Source of the DNA: Whitmania pigra
Taxonomy: Eukaryota; Annelida; Clitellata; Hirudinida; Haemopidae
NCBI GenBank assembly: GCA_021613335.1
Contig: JAJTWR010000159.1
Coordinates: forward strand, 1,780,501-1,844,500
Direction: 5' to 3'
DNA: 64,000 bases
The position numbers and the translations under genes are program-made. The first letter of the stretch is position 1. Every line of letters begins with the position of its first letter. This document shows positions 1 through 13,404 of the stretch, piece after piece. The notes below the pieces were generated by a model. It worked only from the letters and a program-made list of their open reading frames with translations, was not told the origin of the DNA and did not search any database.

Positions 1-907
1 ACAGACAGATATCATCAGAGTCAAGAGTTTAACATGCATGAATTGCGCCTTAATGTATGTTCAGACAAGAAGGAAATCATATACCCTGTTATTGATCACG
101 ATCAGAATAAAAAGTTGTAACTTGATATATTATTCACTTATTCTTTAAGATTAGATTAATTAATGTGAAAAATAAACTGAGTTGGTTACAACTTAAATGA
201 AATTGCTTGACTTATTATAATAAATGATTGTCTTGACAATTCAAGTGATTCAAGTTATATCCGTGGGGGGTTTGCAACAATAAGAGTGCAGATAACAAGT
301 GCTGTGTTTGCAACTGCAGAATGTTGCTGGGCGGTCTAAGCTTTCTGAGGCTTAATGGTGTTAACAGTAACAGTGATAACAGACTCACTTAATATTCATT
401 CCTGCAGTTTATGCAACAGAGGATCACCAAGATCCAGAATGCAAGATAGATTCGATGAAAGCACCATATCTAAGTATCAAAATAGAAAAAGAGGGCAAAC
501 ACCCTGCACCCCTTGAAAAAACTTGGGAGCTCTGCCAGTATCGCACCTGCAATCTGGGATTGCTTATTATTGAAAAAGCAAAATATAGACCCCACCCATA
601 ACACCCCCAGCACTCTAGCACTTAAATTCACAAGACAGGGACACAAAGGAAACTCATTCAAATTCTCTTGAACTCTTTCAAAATGAAAACATACGAATAC
701 TCTTTGTAATCACATTCTGAGCCTTTCAAAACATCGTTATAGCAATATGCACTACAAAGGCAGATTTATGGCCCAAGCATTTTAGCGATGGCTCAAAGCA
801 TCTCGAATACATTCAAGCAAAAAAACTGAGAAAACCAACGAGTGAATTTTAGACCAATTTTATTTCTGCACTTAAATGAAAGCACTTTTACAGTCACTGC
901 AACCACA
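1..907. other. Non-coding sequence left of RPL36A
   Basis: I see no supportable gene here. The two overlapping minus-strand open frames around 424-661 are short, have no recognisable motif and no splice partners. The part nearest 907 must include the 3' UTR of the ribosomal protein gene. Confidence 0.5.
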
Positions 908-1509
<602 letters not shown>

Positions 1510-1537
1510 TGTTGACGGTCGAAAAAGGAAGTCGGTA

Positions 1538-1554
1538 CCAGAAAGAAAAGAGGA
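1538..1554 (-). promoter_or_regulatory. 5' TOP-like pyrimidine tract of RPL36A
   Basis: On the minus strand the leader reads CTCTTTTCTTTCTGG about 30-45 bases before the ATG. Terminal oligopyrimidine tracts at the cap site are the standard translational control element of animal ribosomal-protein mRNAs. The exact cap site is inferred. Confidence 0.5.
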
Positions 1555-2229
1555 ATAAAATGATAAATAAGCGCATTTACCCTAGTAAATATTATTTTTT
1601 AGATTTAATTTTTTTAATTATTAAAATAATAAATATATAATAATTTTTATAATTTTACATATAATTTTATTGCAGTAATATAAAATGAAACACATTATTT
1701 GTTTTTCATGCTCTATTTGTATTTAACAAATGTATAACCATTTTAATAATATAATTATTAATAATACAGTTAGGTAATATTAATTTGTTTTATAGTTGTA
1801 AATACCAAAAGTATCAATTTACAGTAATATCTGATTTTTACTTAATTGATAGTATCATAACATTTACATACACAATATATTTATTTCAATTAATATCTCC
1901 AGGGCATCACCCTATTACCTTTTGCGTCGATTGTTTTGCCATTAGTGTAATTCGCCATAAATAGATTTGTTCGTTGGCCTTGGTTTGGGCCCTCATTTCA
2001 TCTCGAGAGTCGACTTTCTTGGGGTTTAATTTAATCCCCAAGTCCATATTAGCGGATAACGATTTATTGCCTGAGTAAAGAAAAGTTACATCGCACTTAA
2101 AGAATATATTACTTTGTTACGTTGTAATTCAACATGGCTTACTAAACATGAGTACCGTTTCACTAGTCAAGGATATTACATCAAAAGCCAAAGAATCGGC
2201 TGGGAGTCGGACTTTTAACATCGGGGTGA
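1555..2229. promoter_or_regulatory. Divergent RPL36A / RNF10 intergenic region
   Basis: The two genes are transcribed away from each other, so their promoters should lie here. The proximal half (about 1570-1880) is extremely AT-rich. The distal part towards RNF10 is more balanced and contains an upstream ATG at 2148 that is out of frame with the RNF10 start proposed here. No TATA box was identified with confidence. Confidence 0.4.
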
Positions 2230-5200
2230 ATGGAAAAGAAAAGTCAAGCGAATTACCGACAGGGGAGCCTGTCAGTCAGCAAAGGTTTGTTATACTCAAG
2301 TATTTGCAAGTTTGAATACTAGAAAATGTGATTGCTTGATCATACATGCATTTGAATTTGCTTGATATGTTGGACATAGGGAGATAACATGATAATTAAT
2401 TAACAAAAAAATAAATTAATAAAACCAACATATTGGTTTTGGAGAAGTGTTGTCATAACTTGTTAAACATCATTCTGCTCAAAGTTTTTTGTGGGCTTGT
2501 GGAAAGACATTTCAAATATTTGTTTTGTGGAACTAGATATTATTTGTATTATAAATGATGCTGGACATAATAGCAAATTTTATATATTTTAAATTGAATA
2601 AACAGCGCTAGACCATCTTACATAATACATGATTTACATGATTTGTTTGGTAGAATCTGGTGCCAACAAGTTTGTTAATAGTGATTGGAAAAGAGAAAAT
2701 TATAATGGAAGATTCCAAGGGAATGAAGTTAATAGAAAGCATAACCATACAAAATCCAATAATGTTATTGATAACAGACGTCCCAGATCAAAGGGTGTTG
2801 TTAGCAAATATCAGAAAGACGAGGTTTACATAAGATTTACCAATGCATGTAGTACTAGAATTTTCATTGGTAATGCTTAATTCAGGTGAAAAAGTACCCG
2901 TCACATGATGCAGACTTTGAAGAGTGTGATGATGTGGTTGATGTAGCTGATGTTTTTGATAAAAATGGAAAACAATCAAGAAACATCACGCAAGTGGTCA
3001 ACTTTTACCAGCAAAAACAAAAATCACTGAGATATGCGGGGTCAAAAGCTGGTCAAAAGAGGATTACCAGAGGATCTAACAAGGAGAGGTTCATTCAAGC
3101 CAAGTATGCTGAACAATCGGTTCAATAACAAACATAACATAAACACAAATAATTTTATTTTAGTTGTCAGTTTGTAGTGAAGCCCAATGGTGACTATGAT
3201 AACTTTGTCCTTAATCCAGATGTGTTTGTTGATTGGGATCTCGTTCTGGAAGTGGTACGGTATTTGCATAGCCAAAGGCTGTGTAGTTGATTGCATTAGA
3301 TGCTTTGATCTAGTTTTATAGATTAAGTTAATAGGATATTCAGAGTTAAACTTCCAAACCAGTTCAATGCAAAGGCATAGGTAATGCACTTTCTAATGAA
3401 GTTGTTTGATTTTTTTTGTTTAAATTGACAGAGACTATTTATGCATGAACTACCATCTTGTCCAATTTGTCTTTATCCTCCTCGAGCAGGTAATCAGTTG
3501 ATCTTTAATATTGATCAGTTTGGTAATTGTTGTATTATAATATGATTTCATTAATTTTTAGCCAAAATAACCAAGTGTGGACATGTTTATTGTTGGCCCT
3601 GCATGCTGCATTATATTTCATTGTCATCTGAGAAAGGTGGTTGGTCCAAATGTCCCATCTGTTGTGAGCCAGTTTATAGGGATGACTTGAAGAGGTCAGT
3701 TGTTTTGGTTGCTATTTTAAGCACATTTTATATTTGGCTGAGTGTGCTGTGCTCATGGGTGCGGCTATAACGGCAGCAGTCGTAATGTGTCTTGTTTGCA
3801 ACCCGGCCTGCACTGCCGGGGATCACCCTCAGATGAGGGAGCTATAAAAATGGTAGAGCGACTAGAAGGGCTTTTACATAATATTCAAATAATTAAAGCA
3901 CTCAAAAGATCAGCTTATTACAACAGATTATGTGCTTTATATCACATGGTTCTTATAATTTGTCAGTGTTAGCATAACAGAGGTGAAAAAGTTTGAGCCA
4001 GGAATGCAAATAACAATGAAACTGATGAGCAAAACAAGGGGTGATACGGTTGTTGCTCCTAGTTCTTCTTGGCAAGGAGAAGAGAATGCCTTGCAATCTG
4101 TCAGAGGTTTGATATGGTTCTTGCATTTCTAACATTAAAAAAAGAGGTTTATAATGTTGTAATTTAATGCAGATAGCACATCATCAGCATATGCAAAATT
4201 ACTGAGAGCTGATGTGAAATATTTGAATGAGATGTTGGAGAATGAAAAATTGGAACTAACAAATATGATGAAGGAAGAAGAACCCAATGTGAGGGATTAC
4301 TAAAAAATATTGTACATAATCTATCCTTTCTGACCTTTGTCTCGTTTCAGAGCCTCGAAAGCACTTTCATCACTTTGGCTCTTGAGGTAATGTAATTCAT
4401 TATGCTGATTTCATATATTGCATATAATAATTGAAAGAAATTTTTATAGTTGAATTGGACAACTGAAAACAAAGAATTGATCAACATTTCTCAAGCAATG
4501 GGAAGTTTGGGTAATGCCCAAATTGCTTAATTCACTCAAGTTAATTATGTTTTAACATAAACTAACAACTGCAGAAGAATGTAACACTGAGGCAAATTCT
4601 GTTTCTGAATTGTCTGATGCAACATGCAACATGCCTCAAACTCCTTTTCCTTCGTCGGCATTGGTAGAGAACCAAAAAAAGTTGAAATATTTTTATCAAG
4701 GTAGCTTTCAAATTTAAAACCATTTCCAACACTCACCATAAAGTTTGAATAATTCCCTTAACAGCTGAAGATGGCCAGCACATATACATGCATTCATTGA
4801 ATGTGAGATGTCTTACAGCAGAATATTCTTCAATGGAATTCTGTCCAAAGGAAATTGTGGCTGTCATTGTCGATGTTGAGGAATTTTGTATGAGTGAGGT
4901 TGGTTTTTTTCAAATTTTTTTTTATAACGTATTTTATGTTCCAACTTAACACATATAAAATTGCCACCAGGACACAAGGCAACATTTCAACTATTTGAGT
5001 CACCTGCCTATTGGATGTCAGTTCAAAATCGTTGAACTCAACCTTCTACCTCCTCTGATTTCTCTGGACTCTCTCAAGGTTTCTGAAGAACTTGTAAAAA
5101 GAAGGAGGAGAGAACGAGAGATGAGAGAGAGGAGGGACAAGAAGAATGCTGCACAGATTCAGAAGATACACAACAAAATGATGGGATATGGTGAGGTCTT

Positions 5201-5816
5201 CAAATGCATTTCTTTATTTCATCTGATAATTTATATGCTATTGACAGATCCAGAGAGCAGAATAATTAAGTCTGATTACCACAAACTCCAAGATGGAGAA
5301 GTTTTGCGAGAGGAATTATCAGGTTCCCATCATTTTCCTGATTTTAAAGGGTTTCGCAGCGATGGAGAGGCTGGTGTTGGAGCTGAGTCTTTGTTTGAGA
5401 AGAATGAAACTGATAAGGAGGGTTCAAAGTTATCTTTTGCCCAGGTTTACTTTACATGAATTACGTTAAGTGAGATGGGCACATTACTAATAATTTGATC
5501 CAATTGAAAGATGCTGAGATCTGGAAAGGTGAAGCCCTTCACAAATCAACCAATTCATGCAGGTCCTGCAAAGAAAGATGATAGTGATCCCGTAGAAGTT
5601 CCAGATTTTTCCTCTTCTTGGAATATTGATCTATCAAAAAAACTTGAGGAAACTCTTCTTTCTGTGAAACAAGGTTTGTGAGGACAACCAATAGGTTTCA
5701 ATGATTGTGTTAATGCTATTAACTTTCTGTTTACAGGGAATACTAAGGGAGGCAAAAAGAATAAAAAAGGCATTTTACTTTTTGCAACTGGTGCAGCTGG
5801 CCCTCGTTGCAAATAA
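2230..5816 (+). CDS. RNF10: RING finger protein 10 (E3 ubiquitin ligase)
   Basis: Orthologue of RNF10, a RING-type E3 ligase linked to transcription and ribosome quality control. Exons read include 2230-2284, 2654-2823, 2886-3103, 3164-3254, the RING exons about 3434-3693, then 3970-4107 and on to 5816. Diagnostic stretches follow human RNF10: [51 protein letters not shown], a basic [16 protein letters not shown] helix, SFAQMLRSGK and the C-terminal GGKKNKK...LLF. The RING has all eight ligands (CPIC, C-x-H-x-x-C, C, CPIC). The ATG at 2230 was chosen because it alone is in phase with exon 2; an upstream ATG at 2148 runs into a stop. A SINE sits in the intron after the RING. Confidence 0.93.
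3733..3882 (+). repeat. tRNA-derived SINE, copy A (RNF10 intron)
   Basis: The copy begins with an A-box-like TTGGCTGAGTGTGC and has a B-box-like GTTTGCAACCC about 70 bases later, the internal Pol III promoter layout of tRNA-derived SINEs. It shares the middle (GGCAGCAGTCGTAATGTGTC) and the tail (GAGCTATAAAAATGGT) with copies at 30.1 and 50.8 kb. It lies inside an intron in the same sense as RNF10. Confidence 0.75.
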
Positions 5817-8800
5817 GATATTAATTTTGGCAAAGCTTTGGTTTTGTTTGTGTTTCAGTAGATTATCTTTCAAAAATCCTCTTTTGAATTCTCATTGAAT
5901 TAATTTGTGATTAATAGTTTAAAACAAACCTATTTGATGACAGGGATTTGAGTCCCAAAGGTTGAGATTCATTTCCAGTTACAAGTTCTTTAAATTTTTG
6001 ATTACAAATTGTAATCACATCCACTCCTGAATGATCACTTAGTTTGTGATTTAATTTTTAATCATTTGGGTTTCTTGCGAAGGATAAATTGATTTGGAAC
6101 ATCATCACTTCATTGGAAATGTGAGGGGCGCTAAAGTTGGTTATAGTCTTGAACAACTTGTATTTACTTAAGCTGCAGGATATTTGCAATAATTCCAAAC
6201 ATTTTTTTTAGTTTGGTCTAAGAAAGCTGAGGCATTGTTGGAAGTTATTTATGTTATAATCTGTAATCTGATCTCTTAAGTACAAATTGACTCACCTAAA
6301 TATAGCTAATTTTCTCAAGCATGCAATGCCTCATCACTTTATCGATGGTATTATTGCTCTTAATGTGCCACAGGTTACACCTTGATCATAATTTCTCTAT
6401 CACCAGGGCAGTCAGATTATGTGATGCATCGGTTAACACTAATAAATAAATAGGAGTTGATTAGGAAGTGAAAATCTGCCAGGGAGACCTGTGAAGGTAT
6501 TTTATTTAACCCACCAAAGGCAAAGTGGGTTGAGCCACTTTTCTGTCTTTTGCACATAAACCCCTATTTTATTTTTTCGTATGTGTCGCAAAATAATAAG
6601 AACAGGCTGTTGTATTTGCTAAATAGACTTTCACAACACTAATATAATCTTTAGAAGTTGTGAAACGAGGTAGCCAGTTTTACCGCACTTTAAATATCTC
6701 TAGTCCTTTTGCTTGACTGCGACCGATGGGATGTTCATCAATAGTTCGACTAAATGTTTTTAGATCTATATTCGGTTATAGATGTGTCAAATACCAAAAC
6801 GACCCAGTCGTCAATATTTACATGCTTGAAGTTTATCATGTCAAAAAAATGAACTAAGAAGTTGATGTGACATATCTGATTATTTTTCAAAAAATGCTCT
6901 AACTAAAAGGTTTTCTAACATCCTTGCTATTAATAAATGATTAAAACTATGCTCCTTGCCTTTTGTAACATGAAGAAATGTTCTGATGGGTTATTGATTA
7001 TGAAAATATAAGACACTCCCCGAAATTAAGCCCTAGCGCGTATTTTGGAAAAAATTAATATAATACACTGACTTATTTTCGGGGAAATACGGTAGATAAA
7101 TTTCATACAAATATTTTTTTTTAACCGATAGCACATTATTTCAAAACACTTGAAATTGTTTTGCAATCTTTTAATAAATAAGGAACAAATTTAATGATTA
7201 TTAATTTACAGTATTTGAATTTCCAACTTTTAAATCGCATTAAATTCGTGGTCCTCTATATCTTGCCTCATCGATTTAATCAGGATAAAAAAATGAGAAA
7301 AGTTTAGAAATTTAATTCATTTACTATTGAAATTAGGTAACATCAAGAGATAGTGAGTTTTCGATTCGTATGGTGTTTAAATTTGAAACATTTTCTTCAC
7401 AATTAAAGTCCTTATAAAATTATTAGTTAATAGCATTTGGTGTCACAAAAATCTAACAGTTACGTTTACTGAATTAACTATATTATAAATCTTTAGTATT
7501 ACCTAGATTAGTGATTAAGTTTTTGTTTATAGCAAACAGTCGGTAGCCGTTTTGGACCTGCTCAGATCTCTTACTATTTTATTATTTTATTTTACTTATT
7601 ATTACAATTTGTTGGTTTAGAAATAAATGTCACTACGTAACTATATTAGGTCGGCGTTCACGCAACGAATTCTAAACCCTGCTATCGTTTTGTAAAGTTA
7701 TCCATACATCCATACCTCCTTGAATATGTCTTCTACTGCAACTGTAAATAGCTACTAAAATTTTAATTCAAGATTTAATAATAAGAATTTTTTAGAAGGT
7801 AATGAAAAATGTCCAACAGAAATGAAACCAAGAAAAGGGTAACTTAGATAATTCAGTTAATTAAGAATGGAACTTTTATGTTTATAACATAATAACTTCT
7901 ATATATTACAAATCACTCTACATTAGATGTATTATACTTAATTTATTTAATTATTATTATTTAAGAAATTCAGTTATTAACTAAAAGTGTTCAAGATTTT
8001 AAGGACATTTATGGGACCTAGTTTCCGATTAGGCATTATATTTAACTGCATAAAAGTCATTCAATTTTATCATAATATGGCTTATTGTAGAGGTTTTGGA
8101 TCACGGCAAATGAAAAATTTGTAGACATATGTTCGCGTTTATGGTTTGTTCCTTTATTAAAAAATTATTTGTTCAAGACGTCTGCATGAATTCATTACAC
8201 AACCACTAATAAATATTCCTGTCTGGAATTTTAGACTCAAATATCTCAGAAATTGATGACTTACTAATACCTGATAATTTCAAACCGAGCTTAATCTCAA
8301 CGAGTTAGCGGGTTCTCGAATTTTAAAATTAATTTGCGTTCATGAATAAATCTGAACTATGACATTAGCAGGATCACTTTCTGGAGAATCTGATGTCATT
8401 GCTTATTAAAGCTTTGTTGAATTTGTTTGGTAGGATACCTCATTTAGACGTAAAGAAGGCTGATTTTATTTAAAATTAAGTACTATTTGAATTACGTATA
8501 GTTATCATTCTCAAAGTAGCACGATTTCAACTCCATGTATTTGGAATCGGTACATTAATGTACGAAACCCATTTTGAATTATTCAATTTGAATCTCAAAT
8601 AATTTCGTTTTTGACAGATATATATATTTCTTAATAGAATCATAAAAATTCACGAAAGTATGTCTAGCGTTGAAAATGATGCGGGTATCCGTTGGAAAAC
8701 ATAAAGATTGGTTCGATAAACACATGAAGAAAACAGATTTCAGTTATCGTAATAAATTAAAATATATTATTCAATATTATAAATTGCAATAAATTTGCCG

Positions 8801-9918
8801 TTATTTTTAAACTCAAGATGTTGATGCATGGATATCCAAACTAAAAAATTTGTCTCAGGCCAAATCCTCAAAGAAGCAGAGACTTGCTGCATGGATAGCT
8901 CGACAATGTCAGATCATAATATCTTGCACTAGAATATCTTGCCTGCTTAATGTTTTAACAAGGCATATTTTATCATTATGACCATCCTATTATTTTTCAG
9001 CTGAGATTATAATTAAACGAGTGGACATCAGCTGGCACACCACCTTGGAGCTTAAATTCTCTACTTGGAAGGTGCACATTATAAATAATTATAAATAAAT
9101 ATTTGTTTTAGTGACATAGTATAGTTTCTTGTTTTTATTTCTTAAATATTCAGTTATTCTCTTTTGCATCTAGCCGATGGGCAGTATGAATGTGATGTTA
9201 TTACTATACTATAGCTCTGCTACATGCTTTTTAACAGCTTGATCCCGACTCATATATTTGCACGTTGATATGTCAACACATTTCAGGTCATCCTCCTTAA
9301 AAATTGACCATCTTTATTCCTAATTCATATCTGCGAATGGGGAAAATCGGAAAATCAAACTCATAGATACCTTCATCAAAGGATGTTTGAAAGAAATTTG
9401 TAAATACTGTTCAAAATTGTTGCAAAAAATTTTAGTACGGTGACATTTAATTATCAAAAAATATATGATAATTAAATTAAGTATTTTAAGCACTATTTAA
9501 ACATTAATGACTTCATTCTCAAAATATCTAGATTTAAATTAATTACCGTTGGTCATGGACGCCTGAATTTAGAATAAAACAGATTTTTCCCTAAAAAAGT
9601 TCAGCAATGCACCATGACTTCAAACTGCAGTGAATATGTGAAACTCCAAAAATGTCCGATTTTTTATAATCAATACATTATTAAAATATTATAATTATTA
9701 TTGTTGACAAACATTTCACATTAATTTACAATTACTTTATAAAACTCATACTTTTATTTAAGCAAAAATCATTGGCTCCTATGAGCCTAGCATATAATTG
9801 TGATAATAGAATGCAACATATGCAATCATTAACCTGAAATCTTGAAATCGTGGAATTGTTACTAATTTTATGGTAATTTGGTTTCATAAACAAAAATCTG
9901 AGGCGGAAGCATCCCAAC
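5817..9918. other. Long AT-rich intergenic region
   Basis: About 4.1 kb with no open frame or splice-linked coding stretch that I can support. It begins with the RNF10 3' UTR and ends with the 3' UTR of the bHLH gene. The only structured item recognised is a short palindromic MITE at 7011-7096. The region could hold regulatory DNA for the bHLH gene, but no motif supports this. Confidence 0.5.
7011..7096. mobile_element. Palindromic MITE (CCCCGAAAATAAG type)
   Basis: The sequence TCCCCGAAATTAAG at 7017-7030 is answered by CTTATTTTCGGGGA near 7071-7084, an inverted repeat around an AT-rich centre. ATAAGACACT and ATAATACACT form a direct motif within it, and the element ends near ATACGGTA. I recall near-identical CCCCGAAAATAAGCCCTA elements from many unrelated animal genomes, but cannot search here to confirm it. 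Confidence 0.6.
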
Positions 9919-10551
9919 TCACAGACTTTCATACTGTGTGGAATCCGATTGGTTGAGAAGGTTTTGAAGATGCTTGATGTATGTGATGGCATATCTAAGG
10001 GTCTCTACCTTGCTGATCTTTTTTTCATTTTTAAACTTCAGGGGGAGTTTCTGCCTTAGATCTGCATAACCTTCGTTGACACAGCGAACCCTTTCTCTTT
10101 CACGTTCGTTTCTTTTGTGTATGAAACTACTGGTCCCCTTTGGAGGCTTTTGTAAGGACTCTTTAAGTCTACTTCTGGCGAGAATTGATTTTGAAGGAGT
10201 GCAGGAAGATCTGTTTGTATGAATATGATCTTGAGTGATTATTTCATCTTTCTGCCTCTCTTCAAATGAATTAAAGGTCCACAGGGGTGCAGTTACAGAA
10301 CTCACACCAAAGTCATTGGTAGCCAACAAGTGACCACATTCCATATTTGCATTTGCCTCTGCAAAGAAATTACCTTGTTCATAACAAGCAGCATTCCAGC
10401 CATCTTCTTTTTCTTCGGTAGAACCGCAATCACTGAAAAAATAATCCGAGTGATCTAAATTCTCGGAGATTTGGAAAAAACTGCAACATTCAACTCGTGC
10501 TTCCTTTGTTGGGGCTGCATATTCCAACATTTCATTGTTACAGGGCACCAA
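9919..10551 (-). CDS. Achaete-scute family bHLH transcription factor (ASCL3-like)
   Basis: Single-exon gene of 210 residues. The bHLH domain lies at about residues 144-199: basic region HKRNERERERVRCVNEGY, helix 1 ADLRQKLP, a short loop, then helix 2 KKISKVETLRYAITYIKHL. The KISKVETLR signature and the NERER..RV..VN basic region define the achaete-scute (ASCL) class; VRCVNEGYA is closest to vertebrate ASCL3. Such proteins dimerise with E proteins, bind E-boxes and drive neural or secretory cell fates. The N-terminal 140 residues are low in recognisable motifs. The start ATG at 10551 lies about 185 bases downstream of a TATA box. Orthology to one ASCL member is not certain. Confidence 0.9.
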   Translation of the reverse strand: MVPCNNEMLEYAAPTKEARVECCSFFQISENLDHSDYFFSDCGSTEEKEDGWNAACYEQGNFFAEANANMECGHLLATNDFGVSSVTAPLWTFNSFEERQKDEIITQDHIHTNRSSCTPSKSILARSRLKESLQKPPKGTSSFIHKRNERERERVRCVNEGYADLRQKLPLKFKNEKKISKVETLRYAITYIKHLQNLLNQSDSTQYESL

Positions 10552-10733
10552 CTTGTTATGATCACTTCAATTTATTTTAATTTGATATTTAATAATTTCA
10601 AGGTACAACTTATAAACAATTTGAACATTCTGAAGCGACACCTTGGAGTACTGAAGATATCTTCAACATGGCAGTCATTTTCTTCATCCATTCTCGTCTG
10701 AACCGGATTTTAAAATCTGTCCACCTAATATCC

Positions 10734-10790
10734 TTATATAATCTTGTCTCGCTGTTTCATTGGCCGATCTGCCCTTTTCCAGCAGCCAAT
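10734..10790 (-). promoter_or_regulatory. TATA and CCAAT promoter of the ASCL-like gene
   Basis: On the minus strand TATATAA occurs at 10734-10740. A CCAAT box (ATTGG on the plus strand) lies at 10759-10763 and a second CCAAT in the opposite orientation at 10786-10790. Spacing of CCAAT to TATA (20-50 bases) and of TATA to ATG (about 185 bases) fits a core promoter with a short 5' UTR. Confidence 0.6.
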
Positions 10791-12463
10791 CAAAATAAAG
10801 TAAATTTTTCCATCGGCAGTAGGAATTTTATTTCTCAACGCCAGTTCCTTGCGGTCAAATAGAGCGGAAATACAAAGTAGAAGGACAAACAAAGATGGAT
10901 GGAATAAAATGACTAGAAGATCATAAGCTCCTCGGGCATATCGACGTAGTCGGGGACAGGTGCGCATCTACTAGTGACGTTCAACAAACACCTCAAAGAG
11001 GATGAGAGGCGGGATCATGTTGCATGGAAATGTTCACATGTCTCGATTCTATCGGGGAAGTCGTCCAGTTAAACTTCCACTGTTATAAGATTGGGCTGGT
11101 ATATGCCGATGTATGTCTATTACAATATTTCAGGAGACCGTTTACCCTATGAGGCATACTTTCAATAATTAACAAATTTGGTAACAGTCAAACACATAAC
11201 GAATAAAATATCATAATGAGATTGACATTTACAAATTTCAAAATGCGAACATCGCCGTTCAAGTCTGATTTAAGCTTTTTTTAATTACTGAACGGTTTCG
11301 TGAAAAGTGATCTTTTAAGTATTGGACAATATTCCAATTATAATCGTACACCGGGACATTGTTTTACGCTATGCGCAAAGTGCTCGACTAAAACCACCAA
11401 AAACTTTTGTTAGAGTTGCTGGAAATCCTTTCCAGACGAGGTATCTGCTGGCACTTTTTTAGATTTCAATAATTTATTGTTCGACACCGATTTAACGACA
11501 TTTCTAACAATTGCTGACTAATTTTTATCATTGCTTTCTTTTTCTCGCTCTATGTTAACCGTTTCTCTTTCGTTTTTGCTGAGGCTTAATAACAGCTCTT
11601 CGACTGGATAAATAAATGAATAAATTATCTGTTTAAACTATTTTGTTGTTGCAACAGAATCAGGGACGCCATTTAGGGAACGTTGTCCCCCCTGACTTTA
11701 GATGCCAAAAAAGTCATCTCTCCTCTTCGATTGTTTTGTCAGGGTGGGAACCCCCTTGGGAAAAACTGAAATGACGTCCCCGAACAGAAACACTTTGTAA
11801 AAATGTTTCATAGTAATTAATTCTCTGGCGTACTTATTCGAAAATAAAATCCTTTATAATTCCATTTCGATTCAAAGATGTTATCCATTATGTAATTCCA
11901 AAATAATCGCTTGTAAGCTTCTTAAATGTTTTCATCTATGCTTATTCCCGTTCATAACGACTTTCACCACTTTCTGTTCATTTACAAATATTTTCATCTA
12001 TTTGCTAACAAACATTTCAAAAATTTCATTCTTCAACCTCGATGCACTAAGCAATTTTTTTTAAGTCTGGAAAGGTTTAGTATTCATGCAACTGTTGCAA
12101 TTGTTGTCACTGTTGCAACATTGCTGAAGAATATCTGAGGCTCAAACAATATCGTCATATCAATTTGTCATTATTTAATTACTGTTTTAGTAATAAGCAC
12201 AAATTCTATTTAACTAAAATTTAAAATATGGTTGTCAGGTAAATATTAATTTTACTAAGTTTAAAAATTTAATAGCTGACTAAATATTTGTAATAAACAA
12301 TCTAAAACTATAATTGCTTATTAATATATTGATTGTGATTCACTACATATGTAATTTGCAATAGACATTCACTTTTATATTTGTTGTTTGGGTTATCGAA
12401 TGGGATGGAATGAGCCCGTTCGGTGCTTATGTTCGTATGTATTCTTAAATTAATACATTAACG
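10791..12463. other. Divergent intergenic region, ASCL-like gene / BAP18
   Basis: No gene is supported here. The stretch at 10940-11090 is less AT-rich than its surroundings and could be part of the bHLH upstream control region. It also contains a 122 bp hAT MITE. The open frame at 11926-12138 is low-complexity and AT-biased, without family resemblance. Confidence 0.45.
11661..11782. mobile_element. hAT-type MITE, 122 bp, with target-site duplication
   Basis: The left end is CAGGGACGCC and the right end, read in reverse, is CGGGGACGTC, giving short terminal inverted repeats. The flanks are AACAGAAT (11653-11660) and AACAGAAA (11783-11790), a 7-of-8 match, as expected for the 8 bp duplication made by hAT transposases. 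There is no coding capacity, so it would have been moved by a transposase in trans. Confidence 0.7.
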
Positions 12464-13404
12464 ATGGTAAATCCGGAGAAGGTATACATACAAATTGTGA
12501 ATTTGTTTAAATACAGTTTTATTCTTTATTTTCTTTATATTTGAAGGATAATGAGTTTTTGGTAGATTTTTCGAATGAGCAACTTTTGTTATTTACATTT
12601 CTTAAGGTTGCAGAATTGTTCATGACTGCAGGAGAGGCCATGACGCGTCTGGGACAGCTAACTCATTTGTTGCCTTTTGAGTCGAAGCTTGATGACTCCA
12701 AGTAGGTTGTCTGTTTTCGCTTGTAGGCAATTTAAAAACCATTTAGGAAAGGGTTTTCAAAATTTAATTTTGTATTGGGTCGCTGATATTGAAATCAAAT
12801 ATGATTTGAGGTTTGAAAGTGAAATCTGGCACTTCATTTTAATATTTTATTTTCTGTGACTCCAGAGGGAAATGGACAGCTGCTGAGATTGAAATGTTGG
12901 CATCAGCCGTCAGGAATTTTTCTACGGAACTCAACTCAATAGCAACAATTATTGAGAGCAGGGCAACGTCAGTTAATTTTTTATGTTGGGATTTCAGATC
13001 CTTTAACTGTAGTAAATCATTATCATTGCAGTAAGCAAATAGAAAATCAACTGATACAGGATATGTACAAGCAGAGTACTCTTCCAAGAGTTAACCAGGC
13101 TCACACAGAATCAACTTCGTATCAAGTGAGTACAAGCATTATGGAAGACATAGTTGATCAAAGCGAGGAGGTTGTCACAAATGGTTTGTTTTGATTTTTT
13201 CAATATAAATTATCTTGGTATATTAATTTATTATTATTTTGATGTCAATTTTGGTCAGTTACTAAAAATTTTTATAGTAATCAACAAATATTTGGTTTTA
13301 AATTTAGAATTTTATATTAACCAGATGTCAACTTGTTCATGTCAACACCTGACCATGAATTGAATGTCATTCAATTTGATGAAAAGGAGAAATCAGGCCT
13401 ATGA
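12464..13404 (+). CDS. BAP18: BPTF-associated chromatin protein BAP18 (C17orf49 homologue)
   Basis: Small SANT-like chromatin protein found in MLL1/WDR5 and NURF complexes in vertebrates. Five exons with consistent phases: 12464-12481, 12607-12701, 12866-12967, 13032-13183, 13325-13404. The N-terminus MVNPEK-VAELFMTAGEAM, then TRLGQLT, matches human GEIFSAAGAAFTKLGELT. The SANT-like helix KGKWTAAEIEMLASAV matches the human KWTETEIEML region, and TKQIENQLIQDMY follows as in the vertebrate protein. The acidic tail ends NVIQFDEKEKSGL. About 148 residues versus 172 in human; the proline-rich linker is shorter. The gene is convergent with the SLC44A1-like gene, whose stop lies about 140 bases away. 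Confidence 0.88.

Noticed and set aside
3733..3810. Possible tRNA gene
   Set aside because: A and B boxes are present, but no cloverleaf, anticodon stem or acceptor pairing; the repeated tail shows that it is a SINE.
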